From Rhizobium rhizogenes NBRC 13257 (GTDB lineage: Bacteria; Pseudomonadota; Alphaproteobacteria; Rhizobiales; Rhizobiaceae): a stretch of 64,000 nucleotides of DNA. Within the stretch, counting starts at the first letter, position 1; each line of letters opens with the position of its first letter. A program made the position numbers and the translations under genes. Below are positions 43,532 to 52,307 of the stretch, piece by piece. The DNA lies in the NCBI RefSeq assembly GCF_000696095.1, contig NZ_BAYX01000005.1:62001-126000 (forward strand), in the 5' to 3' direction. Under the pieces are notes generated by a model that was given only the letters and a program-made list of their open reading frames with translations, was not told the origin of the DNA and ran no database searches.

Positions 43532-44971
43532 TTATATGTGCCAGTCGGTGGTATGGGTGGACTGAACCGCCGAGGCCGTCTGCGTTGTGTGATCATCCAG
43601 CGAATAGGCCTTGATATAGTCGATCTTCATTTCCGACCCGTCGTTCTTCAACGTGTCTCCCGGCGTGCCCGCAATACCGCCGACGGCCAGATTGACCAGC
43701 ATATACATGGGGCCGTGCATATCGGCGGGCGTGTCGGCATGAGCCACGGCAACATCGTCGAAATACCAGACGATCTGGTCCTGATCCCATAGAACGCCGT
43801 AGGTGTGGAAGCCGTCGGTGCTGGGAACCGACACGGGGATGGATTCCATCGTGTGTTCGCCCGTCGCGTTCGAATGTGCCGTCACATGGACCGTGTTCGG
43901 GTCCTGGCCGCGCATTTCCACCACGTCGAGTTCCGGCGGCCAGGATCCGTCTTCCGGCAGCAACCAGAAGGCCGGCCATGCGCCCTGATCATGCGGCATC
44001 TCTGCCCGCATTTCGAAATATCCGTAGGTCTGGGAGAACGAAGAGTAGCTGGTCAGGATGCCGGAGGTATAGTCATGGTCTTCCACGACCGATTTCAGCG
44101 CATCAGGTGTCGCTTTGGCGCTGATCGTCAAAACACCGTCGGAAACGGAAAACGGATTGACTGATGAGGTCGGCGCATAGGACGGGTTGATGTACCACTG
44201 CAACTCATCGTTCAGGCTGCTGCCCTTGTCCGGCGCCCAATGAAACTTCGCTTCCCAGGTGCCCTGCGTCCCGTCGATGAGGGAAAGCGAGTTGAACTCG
44301 TCCGAGAAGGTTTGTGTCAGCGAGGAACGGTCGAGGCCAAGCTGAAACTGATCTTCATGAAGATCGGCCACGGTCTTGTTGGCGAACACCAGGCTCTCGC
44401 CATTTCCCAGATCCAGCCGCAGATTGGCGCCTTCCTGGGTGGTATGGCTGGCGACCTGATCGAAGGAGGTCAGCCCGTATTGGTTCAACCGCACCTTGTC
44501 GTCGTCGCTGAAATCGGTGATCAGGTCGCTACCATTGCCCTTGGAGATGATAAAGGTATCAGCGCCGCCGCCGCCGGTCAGAACGTCGTTGCCGGCGCCG
44601 CCGTCGATGGTCTGGCTTCCCGAGCCGCCGGTAATGATATTGTCGGCGCTGTTGCCGTAGGCGTGCCGGTTATTGCCGGTTACCGTCAGGTTTTCGAAAT
44701 TGTCCGGAAGGGTATAGTCCATCCAGGTACTGATGGTATCGATCCCGCCATCGGGCGCTTCGTAGGCGTGGTTGATGCTCGAATAGAGATAGTAGATATC
44801 GTCGCCGGTGCCGCCATGCATCGTCACGTTGACGGAGGCGTCACCCCACATGGAATCGTTTCCATCGGTGCCGTAAAGCGTCGGGCCGGAGCCCGTGGCG
44901 GAGAAAAAACCTGTCGACGTTCCGCTGTAATAGAGCGGCTGGCCCAGGGCATTGAGAACACTCGTGGTCAT
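43532..44971 (-). CDS. Secreted RTX-type GH16 beta-glycanase (ExsH/PlyA-like)
   Basis: A 479-residue protein. The N-terminal half has glycine/aspartate-rich calcium-binding repeats (GTDGNDSMWGD near 34-44, MHGGTGDDIYYL near 51-62, IDGGAGNDVLTGG near 122-134). The C-terminal half (about 222-455) is a GH16 domain whose catalytic motif ELDVVEM supplies E347 and E352. There is no Sec leader, as expected for a type I substrate, and the last residues are non-repetitive. Relatives trim rhizobial acidic exopolysaccharide. I start at 44971, with AGAGG upstream. PrsDE-like genes converge on it. Confidence 0.92.
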   Translation of the reverse strand: MTTSVLNALGQPLYYSGTSTGFFSATGSGPTLYGTDGNDSMWGDASVNVTMHGGTGDDIYYLYSSINHAYEAPDGGIDTISTWMDYTLPDNFENLTVTGNNRHAYGNSADNIITGGSGSQTIDGGAGNDVLTGGGGADTFIISKGNGSDLITDFSDDDKVRLNQYGLTSFDQVASHTTQEGANLRLDLGNGESLVFANKTVADLHEDQFQLGLDRSSLTQTFSDEFNSLSLIDGTQGTWEAKFHWAPDKGSSLNDELQWYINPSYAPTSSVNPFSVSDGVLTISAKATPDALKSVVEDHDYTSGILTSYSSFSQTYGYFEMRAEMPHDQGAWPAFWLLPEDGSWPPELDVVEMRGQDPNTVHVTAHSNATGEHTMESIPVSVPSTDGFHTYGVLWDQDQIVWYFDDVAVAHADTPADMHGPMYMLVNLAVGGIAGTPGDTLKNDGSEMKIDYIKAYSLDDHTTQTASAVQSTHTTDWHI

Positions 44972-45278
44972 CGGCAACCTCTTCCGTTGCGTTAGGTTGT
45001 CTCCTCCACAAAGCCAACATTTTTTCGCGCCTTGTCTAGCGAGATAGGGCCGCGGGCATTCTTGCCCAGCCCCTCGGAAAAATTTTTTACATTCAAAAGT
45101 AGAGATAGTGGCCATATGCGCGGGCTGCGGGCGACGTCGGCCCACGCCGACCTCTTTTGAACGGAACAGATTTCCCGTTTTCCGGGCAAGGAGAGATGGT
45201 CGTTCCTTTTAATCTATCATTTTCATAGACAATATTTGCTCATTGGAAAGCTCGTTCGAAGCTCGGAAAGGAATGAGA
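44972..45278. other. Divergent promoter region, glycanase versus flavin reductase
   Basis: A 307-bp non-coding stretch. A small hairpin GTCGGC-CCAC-GCCGAC at 45136-45151 is followed by CTCTTTT. Two AT-rich patches (45080-45110 and 45205-45240) probably hold the promoters of the two outward-facing genes. I see no operator with convincing symmetry. Confidence 0.4.
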
Positions 45279-45839
45279 ATGGTTGCCCGCAAACTCGTCG
45301 GCATCGCCGGTAGTTTCAATCGCCCGTCGAAGACATATGCGCTTGTGCAGAACGTGGCCGATCTGGCGACCAATCAGTATGGTTTCGCGAGCAGCGTCTA
45401 TGATCTGCAGGATGTCGGCCCATCGCTTGGTGCGGCTCAATGGCGCAAGGATCTGGACGACCAGGCGAAGCGGGTGATCGACGATATCGTTGCCTCTGAT
45501 GTGCTCGTCATCGGTTCGCCCACCTACAAGGGATCCTATCCCGGCCTCTTCAAGCACCTCATCGATCTCATCGACCCGCATGAGTTACGCGCCAAGCCGA
45601 TCATCATCACGGCAACGGGTGGCGGCGATCGCCATGCGCTGATGGTCGAACATCAGCTGCGACCGCTCTTCGGCTTCTTCATGGCCCATACGCTGCCGAC
45701 GGCGGTCTATGCCTCGGATCGTGATTTCACGGATTACAAGATTTCATCCGAACCGCTCTCCAAGCGCATCGATGAGGTGGTCGGCGAACTCGCCGCCTTC
45801 TTTCCCGGCGCGACGGCACTGCTTGCCGCAGCCGAGTGA
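45279..45839 (+). CDS. NADPH-dependent FMN reductase
   Basis: A 186-residue flavodoxin-like reductase. GIAGSFNRPSKT near the N-terminus is the flavin phosphate loop. VLVIGSPTYKGSYPGLFKHLIDLID (split, about 77-100) is the signature of the SsuE/MsuE group. AAAGGA six bases before the ATG at 45279 decides that start over ATG 45273. It would supply FMNH2 to a two-component monooxygenase, but none is adjacent; the LLM protein at 10153 is a distant possibility. The peroxiredoxin downstream is of the LsfA kind linked to sulfur starvation, which agrees with a sulfonate-type role. Confidence 0.88.
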   Translation: MVARKLVGIAGSFNRPSKTYALVQNVADLATNQYGFASSVYDLQDVGPSLGAAQWRKDLDDQAKRVIDDIVASDVLVIGSPTYKGSYPGLFKHLIDLIDPHELRAKPIIITATGGGDRHALMVEHQLRPLFGFFMAHTLPTAVYASDRDFTDYKISSEPLSKRIDEVVGELAAFFPGATALLAAAE

Positions 45840-45901
45840 CCGATCGTCCCACGGCAACATCTTTTACTTAAGCAAATTGGATCAACGAGATGGAGGATAG
45901 C

Positions 45902-46078
45902 ATGAAATTCGATGTCATCACCCGCTTGAAGACTGCCTTTGGCCAGCTATGGATTCACTGGAAGGATGAGCCTCTTCATCTGATCGATAGAACGGCTGCT
46001 GCCGACGATGATCGAGAGCCGTCAGCGCGCGATTACGAGCTCTATTTCTGGTGCTCCACGCCCGTTGCCTGGTATTGA
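45902..46078 (+). CDS. Small protein of unknown function (58 aa)
   Basis: A 58-codon ORF with a strong GGAGG ribosome site 5 bases before the ATG at 45902. It starts MKFDVITRLKTAFGQLWIHWKD and has an acidic centre (ADDDRE) and aromatic C-terminus (YELYFWCST). There is no membrane segment. It is 62 bp after the flavin reductase and 12 bp before another small ORF. I do not recognise a family. The good ribosome site makes translation likely. Confidence 0.5.
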   Translation: MKFDVITRLKTAFGQLWIHWKDEPLHLIDRTAAADDDREPSARDYELYFWCSTPVAWY

Positions 46079-46090
46079 GAGGAACGCGCG

Positions 46091-46234
46091 ATGGCTCTGG
46101 CTTTCGATCTCCGGCGACCGGTTGCAAGGCGCATCCCGAGTGACATTCGATCCCGTCTCGTTCGCGGTGTCGAAGTCTGCTCCGTCGTTTTCTCCTTCAT
46201 CTTTCTGTTCGCACTCGTGGCGGGGGCATTCTGA
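46091..46234 (+). CDS. Small single-pass membrane protein (47 aa)
   Basis: A 47-codon ORF with GAGAGGAA upstream of its ATG. The basic N-terminal part (RRPVARRIPSDIRSR) is followed by one hydrophobic helix (VVFSFIFLFALVAGAF) that runs to the C-terminus. It sits between the 58-aa ORF and the serine hydrolase gene, and its stop overlaps a tiny ORF. The family is unknown to me. Orientation would be N-terminus in the cytoplasm by the positive-inside rule. Confidence 0.5.
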   Translation: MALAFDLRRPVARRIPSDIRSRLVRGVEVCSVVFSFIFLFALVAGAF

Positions 46235-46287
46235 TGACCGCTCCTGAGCATCAATTGCCCTTGATCGAAAGAGCGGAGGTGGGATGA
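46234..46287 (+). CDS. Tiny 17-codon ORF bridging two genes
   Basis: ATG at 46234 overlaps the TGA of the 47-aa gene, and its TGA (46285-46287) overlaps the ATG of the hydrolase at 46284. The peptide would be MTAPEHQLPLIERAEVG. Its main effect may be translational coupling, or it may be chance; the hydrolase has its own GGAGGTGGG site inside it. Confidence 0.25.
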   Translation: MTAPEHQLPLIERAEVG

Positions 46288-46868
46288 GCAGGGTGCTGAT
46301 ATTGCCGGGCCTATTCGGATCGGGGGAAGGGCATTGGCAGCGCTATTGGCTGCAGGATCAGCCGGACGGCCATGTGGTGGATCAGGACGACTGGGATCAT
46401 CCGAACCTTCGTGATTGGATGGAGAAACTTGAAGCGGCGCTGGAGGAGGCGGGCGACGCCTATATCGTTGCCCATAGTCTCGGCTGCCTGCTAGCTGCCC
46501 AATTGGCTAGCCGGCCGGCTGCTCGCCGCGTCAAGGGGGCACTGCTTGTCGCGCCATGTGATCTCCCCGCGACGGAAACGCTGCATGCGGGGCAGGTTTC
46601 CTTCGGCACCATGCCCACCGAAACACTGCCATTTCCCAGCATGACGATCGGCAGCCTGAACGACGTCTATATGACGCTCGACCGCCTTACGATGTTCGGG
46701 CGTCTGTGGAATTCCGAGATCAGGAATATCGGCCTTGCGGGCCATATCAATGTCGCAAGCGGTTTCGGGCGGTGGCCCAGCGGGTATGCTCTGCTGGAGA
46801 CGCTGAAGGCGCGTTGCAGGCACCGAAGGCCGTATGTTTCTGCGTCGGCAGCGACCGCGCCCGCTTGA
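46284..46868 (+). CDS. RBBP9/YdeN-family serine hydrolase
   Basis: A 194-residue small alpha/beta hydrolase. The nucleophile elbow is AHSLGC with S65, and the acid and base are D127 (SLNDVYM) and H154 (LAGHINVASGFG). LILPGLFGSGEGHWQ at the start is typical for RBBP9-like enzymes. GGAGGTGGG precedes the ATG. Substrate is not known for the family in bacteria. It is followed 99 bp later by the peroxiredoxin gene. Confidence 0.9.
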   Translation: MSRVLILPGLFGSGEGHWQRYWLQDQPDGHVVDQDDWDHPNLRDWMEKLEAALEEAGDAYIVAHSLGCLLAAQLASRPAARRVKGALLVAPCDLPATETLHAGQVSFGTMPTETLPFPSMTIGSLNDVYMTLDRLTMFGRLWNSEIRNIGLAGHINVASGFGRWPSGYALLETLKARCRHRRPYVSASAATAPA

Positions 46869-46967
46869 GGAGACTTTTATTCATCGTCATTCTGCGGCGG
46901 ATTTCTTTTGCCCAACATGTGTCGTCGGTCATCTGACAGCGACAGCCCTATATTTGGAGGACCGATC

Positions 46968-47627
46968 ATGAGCCTGCGCATCAACGATATTGCACCCGAT
47001 TTTACCGCAGACACGTCACAGGGACCGATCCAGTTCCATGACTGGATAGGCAACGGCTGGGCGGTGCTGTTCTCGCACCCCAAGAATTTCACGCCGGTCT
47101 GCACGACCGAACTCGGAGCTATGGCGGGACTGGAGCAGGAATTCGCAAGGCGCGGCGTCAAGGTCATCGGCATCTCCGTCGATCCGGTCGAAAGTCATGC
47201 CAAATGGAAGGGCGACATCAAGACCGCCACCGGTTTCAATGTCGAATATCCGTTGATAGGCGACAAGGATCTCAAGGTCGCCAAGCTCTACGACATGCTG
47301 CCGGCTGGCGCCGGCGAAAGTTCCGAAGGCCGCACGCCCGCTGACAATGCCACCGTGCGTTCTGTCTTCGTCATCGGCGCCGACAAGAAGATAAAGCTGA
47401 TCCTCACCTATCCGATGACGACGGGCCGAAACTTCAATGAAATCCTCCGCGCTATCGACTCCATCCAGCTGACCGCCAAGCACCAGGTTGCCACGCCGGC
47501 CAACTGGCAGCAGGGCGAGGATGTCATCATCACCGCCGCGGTGTCCAACGAGGACGCCATCAGCCGCTTCGGCTCGTTCGATACCGTGCTGCCCTATCTG
47601 CGTAAGACCAGGCAGCCGGCGCTCTGA
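46968..47627 (+). CDS. lsfA: 1-Cys peroxiredoxin (LsfA/Prx6 type)
   Basis: A 219-residue peroxiredoxin. The peroxidatic cysteine is C45 in FTPVCTTELG; no second resolving cysteine lies in the usual position, so it is 1-Cys. The long C-terminal domain (about 150-219) with WQQGEDVII is that of Prx6/LsfA. GGAGG precedes the ATG at 46968; the longer frame from 46908 is not needed. It reduces peroxides in the cytoplasm. LsfA relatives are induced by sulfate starvation (family knowledge). It is convergent with the LysR gene, with a 25-bp gap. Confidence 0.9.
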   Translation: MSLRINDIAPDFTADTSQGPIQFHDWIGNGWAVLFSHPKNFTPVCTTELGAMAGLEQEFARRGVKVIGISVDPVESHAKWKGDIKTATGFNVEYPLIGDKDLKVAKLYDMLPAGAGESSEGRTPADNATVRSVFVIGADKKIKLILTYPMTTGRNFNEILRAIDSIQLTAKHQVATPANWQQGEDVIITAAVSNEDAISRFGSFDTVLPYLRKTRQPAL

Positions 47628-47652
47628 ACGCGCCGTTAGCCAAGCAGGTTCT

Positions 47653-48555
47653 TCACAGCCTGACATTATCGTGCAGGAAATCCAGCAGCGCCCGGACACG
47701 CGCTGGAAGCGGTCCGCCCTGGCCGATATGGACGGCATAGAATTCCTCGCCGTCGCCCGGATTTATGTCTTCGAGCACGGGTGCCAGGCGGCCGGCCTCG
47801 ATATCCACCTTGACTGTGAAAGCGGGAAGCCGCGCCAGGCCGGCCCCTGCGAGCGCCAGATGGCGCATGGCTTCGCCATCGCTGACCTGCAGGCCTGGCG
47901 TAACGGGAACTTCCATCGTCTTGCCAGCGCTTAGCAGCGGCCATCCCTCCACGGCGCGTGCGTAGGCAAAGCCGATGCGGCCGTGCTTTTGGAGTTCATC
48001 GATTGATCTCGGTGTACCGCGCCGTCTGAGATAGTCCGGTGAGGCGACGATGATCTTGCAGGTCGTGCCGAGCTTGCGGGCGGTCAGGCTGGAATTCTTG
48101 AGTGGACCGGTGCGGATCGCGACGTCGGCGCGCTCCTCCATCAAGTCCACGACCTTGTCGGTATGAACGATCTCAAGCGAGACGGCAGGGTATAGCGCCA
48201 TGAAGGATGGAATGAGCGGCGCCAGCACATGGTTGCCGAAAGAGCCGCTGGTATTGATGCGGATGGGTCCGGCAGCCTCTTCGCCCGCCGAGGCATAGCG
48301 TTCGGCCTCGGCAATGTCGGCTAGAATCGCTATGCTGCGCTCATAAAAGACACATCCTTCCGGCGTCAGTTGCAGCCGTCGTGTCGAGCGGTTGATGAGG
48401 CGCGCCCCCAGTCGGGCTTCGAGGCGGGAAACCAGCTTGCTGACGGCCGATGGCGTCATGCGGCAGGCTGTGGCCGCAGCAGTGAAGCCACCAAGTTCGA
48501 CTGCACGCACGAAGACTTCCATTTCGCCGGAGCGATTAATGTCCTGACGGCTCAT
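47653..48555 (-). CDS. LysR-family regulator
   Basis: A 300-residue LysR protein of the short CrgA/DsdC-like type. The HTH is GGFTAAATACRMTPSAVSKLVSRLEARLG (split, near 22-50), then the effector domain to about 295. It is divergent from the aldo/keto reductase at 48649, with 93 bp between starts; TGAATTCA at 48558-48565 directly before its start codon is a small palindrome. It probably regulates that reductase. Confidence 0.9.
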   Translation of the reverse strand: MSRQDINRSGEMEVFVRAVELGGFTAAATACRMTPSAVSKLVSRLEARLGARLINRSTRRLQLTPEGCVFYERSIAILADIAEAERYASAGEEAAGPIRINTSGSFGNHVLAPLIPSFMALYPAVSLEIVHTDKVVDLMEERADVAIRTGPLKNSSLTARKLGTTCKIIVASPDYLRRRGTPRSIDELQKHGRIGFAYARAVEGWPLLSAGKTMEVPVTPGLQVSDGEAMRHLALAGAGLARLPAFTVKVDIEAGRLAPVLEDINPGDGEEFYAVHIGQGGPLPARVRALLDFLHDNVRL

Positions 48556-48648
48556 GATGAATTCAAATCACAAATGAGTTTCTTATGGGCAATCTATATC
48601 ACGTTGGGTGGAGCGTCTATCTCAGTTGAAACGACAGGAGACAGATCG

Positions 48649-49683
48649 ATGGAATATAGAAATCTCGGTGCATCCGGCCTGAGGGTGCCGGTCTTGAGCT
48701 TTGGAGCGGGTACCTTCGGCGGCAGTGGCCCGCTGTTCGGCGCCTGGGGGACGACCGATGCGGTGGAAGCGCGGCGTCTCGTCGATATCTGCCTGGAGGC
48801 AGGTGTCAATCTCTTCGATACCGCGGATGTCTACTCCGCCGGCGCATCGGAGGATGTGCTCGGCCAGGCGATCCGGGGGAGGCGCGATGCCGTTCTGATC
48901 TCCACCAAGACGGCGCTTCCGACCGGTGACGGGCCTGCCGATTGGGGCGCGTCGCGCTCCCGGCTAATCAGGTCCGTTGACGATGCCCTGCGCCGTCTCG
49001 GCACGGATTATATCGACCTGCTGCAATTGCACGCGTTCGATGCCTCGACCCCGATCGAGGAGGTGCTTTCCACACTCGATGGTCTGGTGACTGCAGGAAA
49101 GCTCCGTTATGTCGGCGCCTCCAATTTCGCGGGGTGGGAACTGATGAAGTCGTTGGCCGTATCGGAGAGGTATGCCTATCCCCGTTATGTCGCCCACCAG
49201 GTCTACTACTCGCTTGCGGGTCGTGATTATGAATGGGAGTTGATGCCGCTTGCCGCCGATCAAAATGTCGGCGCGCTCGTCTGGAGCCCGCTTGCTTGGG
49301 GCCGGCTGACCGGCAAGATCCGCCGTGGCCAGCCTCTTCCCGAGAAGAGCCGCCTGCACGAGACGGCTGCCTATGGCCCGCCGGTAGATGACGAAAAGCT
49401 CTTCGATATCGTTGACGTGCTTGACGAAATCGCCGCCGAAACCGGCAAAACCGTCCCGCAGATCGCTATCAACTGGCTCATAGGCCGCCCCACCGTTTCA
49501 AGCGTCATTATCGGTGCGCGGAACGAGGAGCAGCTTCGCCAGAACCTCGGAGCCGTCGGCTGGTCGCTATCGAGGGAGCAGATTGACAAGCTTGATAAGG
49601 TAAGCGTGGTGGTGGCGCCCTATCCATACTTCCCATACCGGAGCCAGGAAGGGTTTGCTAAGTTAAATCCGCCACTTACCTGA
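48649..49683 (+). CDS. Aldo/keto reductase
   Basis: A 344-residue NADP-dependent oxidoreductase. The catalytic tetrad is visible as D and Y in NLFDTADVYSAGASE, K in STKTALP and H in LLQLHAFD. The cofactor loop near the C-terminus is IIGARNEEQLRQNL. AGGAG eight bases upstream sets the start at 48649. Divergent from a LysR gene. It resembles the aldo/keto reductase at 56198 in these motifs. Substrate unknown; such enzymes often reduce aldehydes. Confidence 0.92.
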   Translation: MEYRNLGASGLRVPVLSFGAGTFGGSGPLFGAWGTTDAVEARRLVDICLEAGVNLFDTADVYSAGASEDVLGQAIRGRRDAVLISTKTALPTGDGPADWGASRSRLIRSVDDALRRLGTDYIDLLQLHAFDASTPIEEVLSTLDGLVTAGKLRYVGASNFAGWELMKSLAVSERYAYPRYVAHQVYYSLAGRDYEWELMPLAADQNVGALVWSPLAWGRLTGKIRRGQPLPEKSRLHETAAYGPPVDDEKLFDIVDVLDEIAAETGKTVPQIAINWLIGRPTVSSVIIGARNEEQLRQNLGAVGWSLSREQIDKLDKVSVVVAPYPYFPYRSQEGFAKLNPPLT

Positions 49684-49710
49684 CTTATATGATCTGCTTT
49701 CGCAGCGTGG

Positions 49711-50481
49711 CTAACGGCTGCTCTTGTGCCGTCTCACTGCGTCACCGAACGCCTGGAACAAAGCACGGTTCACGGGATTGGTTTGCGGATCATGCTCGGC
49801 GTGCCATTGCACGCCGAGGGCAAATTCCCGAGCGTCCTTGAAGCGGATCGCCTCGATCGTACCATCCTCGGCAATGCCCTCCGCGATCACCTGTTCGCCT
49901 AGTTCAAGAACGCCCTGACCATGCAGGGAATTCACCCGGATCACATCCCGGCCGAAAATGCGGGCAAATGTCCCGCCCGGCACGAGCCGGACATCGTGGC
50001 GATCGGCGAAAACCACCTCCAGATCGGGGTGAATTTCTCCGTTCTCCAGACGCGGCATCCGATGGTTCATGCGTCCGGGCAATTCGCGGATTTCCGGATG
50101 CAGCGAGCCTCCGGCGGCCACATTCATCTCTTGGAAGCCGCGGCATATGCCGAAGATGGGCAAGCCGCGTTCGACGCAGGCCCGGATCAGTGGCAGCGCG
50201 ACGGCGTCGCGGTCCTCGTCATACGGCTCATGCTTGGGATGGGGTTCGGTATTGAAGTGGCTCGGATGAACATTGGCCCTGGCGCCCGTCAGCAGCACGC
50301 CGTCGACCGTGTCCAACAGATCCTGAATGTCGGTGAGGCTCGGACTGCCGGCAAACATTAACGGTAGTGAGCCGGCGACTTCGGTTATAGCCCGGAGATT
50401 GTTGTCTCCGACGATCTGCGCGGCGAAGCGGCTCTCAACAATCCGGGCGTTCCCGATGACGCCGATTACGGGTCTCGTCAT
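49711..50481 (-). CDS. Class-I glutamine-amidotransferase-like hydrolase (peptidase C26, PuuD-like)
   Basis: A 256-residue gamma-glutamyl hydrolase of the PuuD type. The triad is C113 (FGICRGFQEMN), H227 and E229 (GVQWHAEHDP). In putrescine degradation PuuD removes glutamate from gamma-glutamyl-GABA. Here it is the last minus-strand gene after an amino acid importer and an AbgB-like hydrolase, 167 bp downstream of the binding-protein gene, so it may be part of that regulon and cleave gamma-glutamyl compounds. Other puu genes are absent. Confidence 0.88.
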   Translation of the reverse strand: MTRPVIGVIGNARIVESRFAAQIVGDNNLRAITEVAGSLPLMFAGSPSLTDIQDLLDTVDGVLLTGARANVHPSHFNTEPHPKHEPYDEDRDAVALPLIRACVERGLPIFGICRGFQEMNVAAGGSLHPEIRELPGRMNHRMPRLENGEIHPDLEVVFADRHDVRLVPGGTFARIFGRDVIRVNSLHGQGVLELGEQVIAEGIAEDGTIEAIRFKDAREFALGVQWHAEHDPQTNPVNRALFQAFGDAVRRHKSSR

Positions 50482-50608
50482 TCTCTGATCTCACCTTCAA
50501 ATGGCAATGCCGGCGGCGGGTCTCGACGGTCTCTCTCACCATAATGGATACCTCCTGCGAGAATGAGGGCGCAAGAGTTATCGTGCCACTTGCCGGTGCA
50601 ACCGGGTG

Positions 50609-50636
50609 AACGGCCACCACGAAGGCGGCCGTTTTT
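50609..50636. terminator. Hairpin with T-run on the plus side
   Basis: AACGGCC (50609-50615) and GGCCGTT (50627-50633) form a stem and TTT follows on the plus strand, but flanking genes run on the minus strand. As a minus-strand element it is a hairpin just after the binding-protein stop (50649) without T-tail. It may mark a limit between the importer and the C26 gene. Confidence 0.45.
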
Positions 50637-50648
50637 AGGAGAAAAATC

Positions 50649-51506
50649 TCAACGCGGCGTCACGTCGAAGCCGAACCATTTCTGCGAGAGTTTTGCGATG
50701 GTTCCGTCAGCCTTGGCGGCGGCGATGGCGTCGTTGAACAGCGCCTTCAGTTCCGGATCGGTCTTGCGCAGGCCGACGGAGCTGCCGCGTCCGAGCAGGC
50801 CGCCCTGGAAGCGTGGGCCGGTCAGCGCGAAATCCTCGTTGCCGGGCTTGGAAGCCGCCGTCGAGAGATAGGCGGTGGAAGCCATGATCAGATCGACGCG
50901 GCCAGCCTTGAGGTCAAGATCGTGCTGCTCGGTCGTCTTGTATTCCTGGATGGTGACGACGTCCTTCAGGTATTTCTGGAGGAAATTTTCGGCGATCGAG
51001 GCCGTCTGAACGCCGATGGTCTTGCCCTTCAGCAAGGGTTCGAGTTGCTTGAGCGCGTCGATCGCACCCTGCTCGTTCGAACCGAGCGAGAAGACCTGGT
51101 CTTTCAGCGGCATTTGCGCCAGCGGATCGGATTTCAGCGTGGCGAAGGTCTGGCCGGTCGTGCCGTAGGAATCGCTGAAGGCAATGACTTCCTCGCGCTT
51201 CGGCGTCGCCGACATGCCGGAGATGATGGCGTCGAACTTGCCGGCCTGCAGAGCCGGAATCATGCCGTCGAAGGACTGAACGACGGTCGTGCATTCGACC
51301 TTCATGTGGGCGCATAGATATTTGATCAGGTCGATCTCATAGCCGTCCAAAGTGCCGTCCGACTTGGTGAAGTTCCAGGGACGGAATTCACCTTCGGTAG
51401 CGATCGTCACATGCGTCCATTTCTTTTCCTCCGCATGCGCGACGGTCGACGCGAAGATAAGTGTCAGAAGGCTGAAGGCCTTCATGAGAGAAATTAGATA
51501 TTTCAT
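50649..51506 (-). CDS. Polar amino acid ABC importer, binding protein (second system)
   Basis: A 285-residue SBP family 3 protein. The signal peptide MKYLISLMKAFSLLTLIF ends near VAHAEE. The ligand-binding part has FRPWNFTKSDGTLDGYEIDL (split) and MIPALQAGKFDAIISGMSATPKR (split). This wording resembles the lysine/arginine/ornithine and opine (NocT/OccT) binding proteins. GGGGAACG lies upstream of the ATG. It is the last transporter gene in a minus-strand operon that runs from the AbgB-like gene. Confidence 0.92.
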   Translation of the reverse strand: MKYLISLMKAFSLLTLIFASTVAHAEEKKWTHVTIATEGEFRPWNFTKSDGTLDGYEIDLIKYLCAHMKVECTTVVQSFDGMIPALQAGKFDAIISGMSATPKREEVIAFSDSYGTTGQTFATLKSDPLAQMPLKDQVFSLGSNEQGAIDALKQLEPLLKGKTIGVQTASIAENFLQKYLKDVVTIQEYKTTEQHDLDLKAGRVDLIMASTAYLSTAASKPGNEDFALTGPRFQGGLLGRGSSVGLRKTDPELKALFNDAIAAAKADGTIAKLSQKWFGFDVTPR

Positions 51507-51542
51507 TGTAGTCGTTCCCCTTTTTGTGGTCGTATAGGTGGT

Positions 51543-52307
51543 TTATTTGGAAATGAACTGGCGGAATCGCTCCGATTTCGAATTGGCGAAAACCTCGTGC
51601 GGTTTCCCGTCCTCCTCGATCAGTCCCTGATGGACGAAGATCGCGCGGCTGGAGACGTCGCGGGCAAAACCCATCTCGTGGGTGACGACCAGCATGGTAC
51701 GGCCCTCTTCAGCCAGACTGCGCATCACGCGCAGGACTTCGCCGACCAGCTCCGGATCGAGCGCCGATGTCGGTTCGTCGAACAGCATCACCTTGGGCTG
51801 CATGGCAAGCGCCCGGGCAATGGCGGCGCGCTGCTGCTGTCCGCCGGAAAGATGGGAGGGATAATGGTTGCGCTTGTCGGCAATGCCGACCTTGGCAAGC
51901 AGTGCTTCGGCCTCCTCGATGCATTCGGCCTTGGGACGGCGCTGCACATGAATGGGGGCTTCGATGATGTTTTCCAGAACCGTCTTGTGGCTCCACAGAT
52001 TAAAGCTCTGGAAAACCATGCCGAGCTTGGAGCGGATGCGATCCACCTGCCGGCGATCGGCGGGGCGGGCGCCCTTGCGGCCGGACTGCATGTGGATGGT
52101 CTCGCCGGCGACCGTGATATCTCCGGAATCCGGTGTCTCCAGCATGTTGATGCAGCGAAGGAAGGTCGATTTTCCCGAGCCGGAGGAGCCGAGAATGGAG
52201 ATGACATCGCCCTGCTGGGCGTCGAGGGATATACCCTTCAGGACTTCGACCGGACCGAAGCTCTTGTGCAGATTCCGGACGCTGAGCGCGGGAGCCGTGT
52301 CGGTCAT
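51543..52307 (-). CDS. Polar amino acid ABC importer ATPase (second system)
   Basis: A 254-residue ATPase with Walker [10 protein letters not shown], signature LSGGQQQR and [12 protein letters not shown], of the HisP/OccP type (the [12 protein letters not shown] insertion near residue 75 is also common in HisP). AAGGAG six to seven bases before the ATG sets the start at 52307, which overlaps the permease stop by 4 bp. Confidence 0.94.
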   Translation of the reverse strand: MTDTAPALSVRNLHKSFGPVEVLKGISLDAQQGDVISILGSSGSGKSTFLRCINMLETPDSGDITVAGETIHMQSGRKGARPADRRQVDRIRSKLGMVFQSFNLWSHKTVLENIIEAPIHVQRRPKAECIEEAEALLAKVGIADKRNHYPSHLSGGQQQRAAIARALAMQPKVMLFDEPTSALDPELVGEVLRVMRSLAEEGRTMLVVTHEMGFARDVSSRAIFVHQGLIEEDGKPHEVFANSKSERFRQFISK

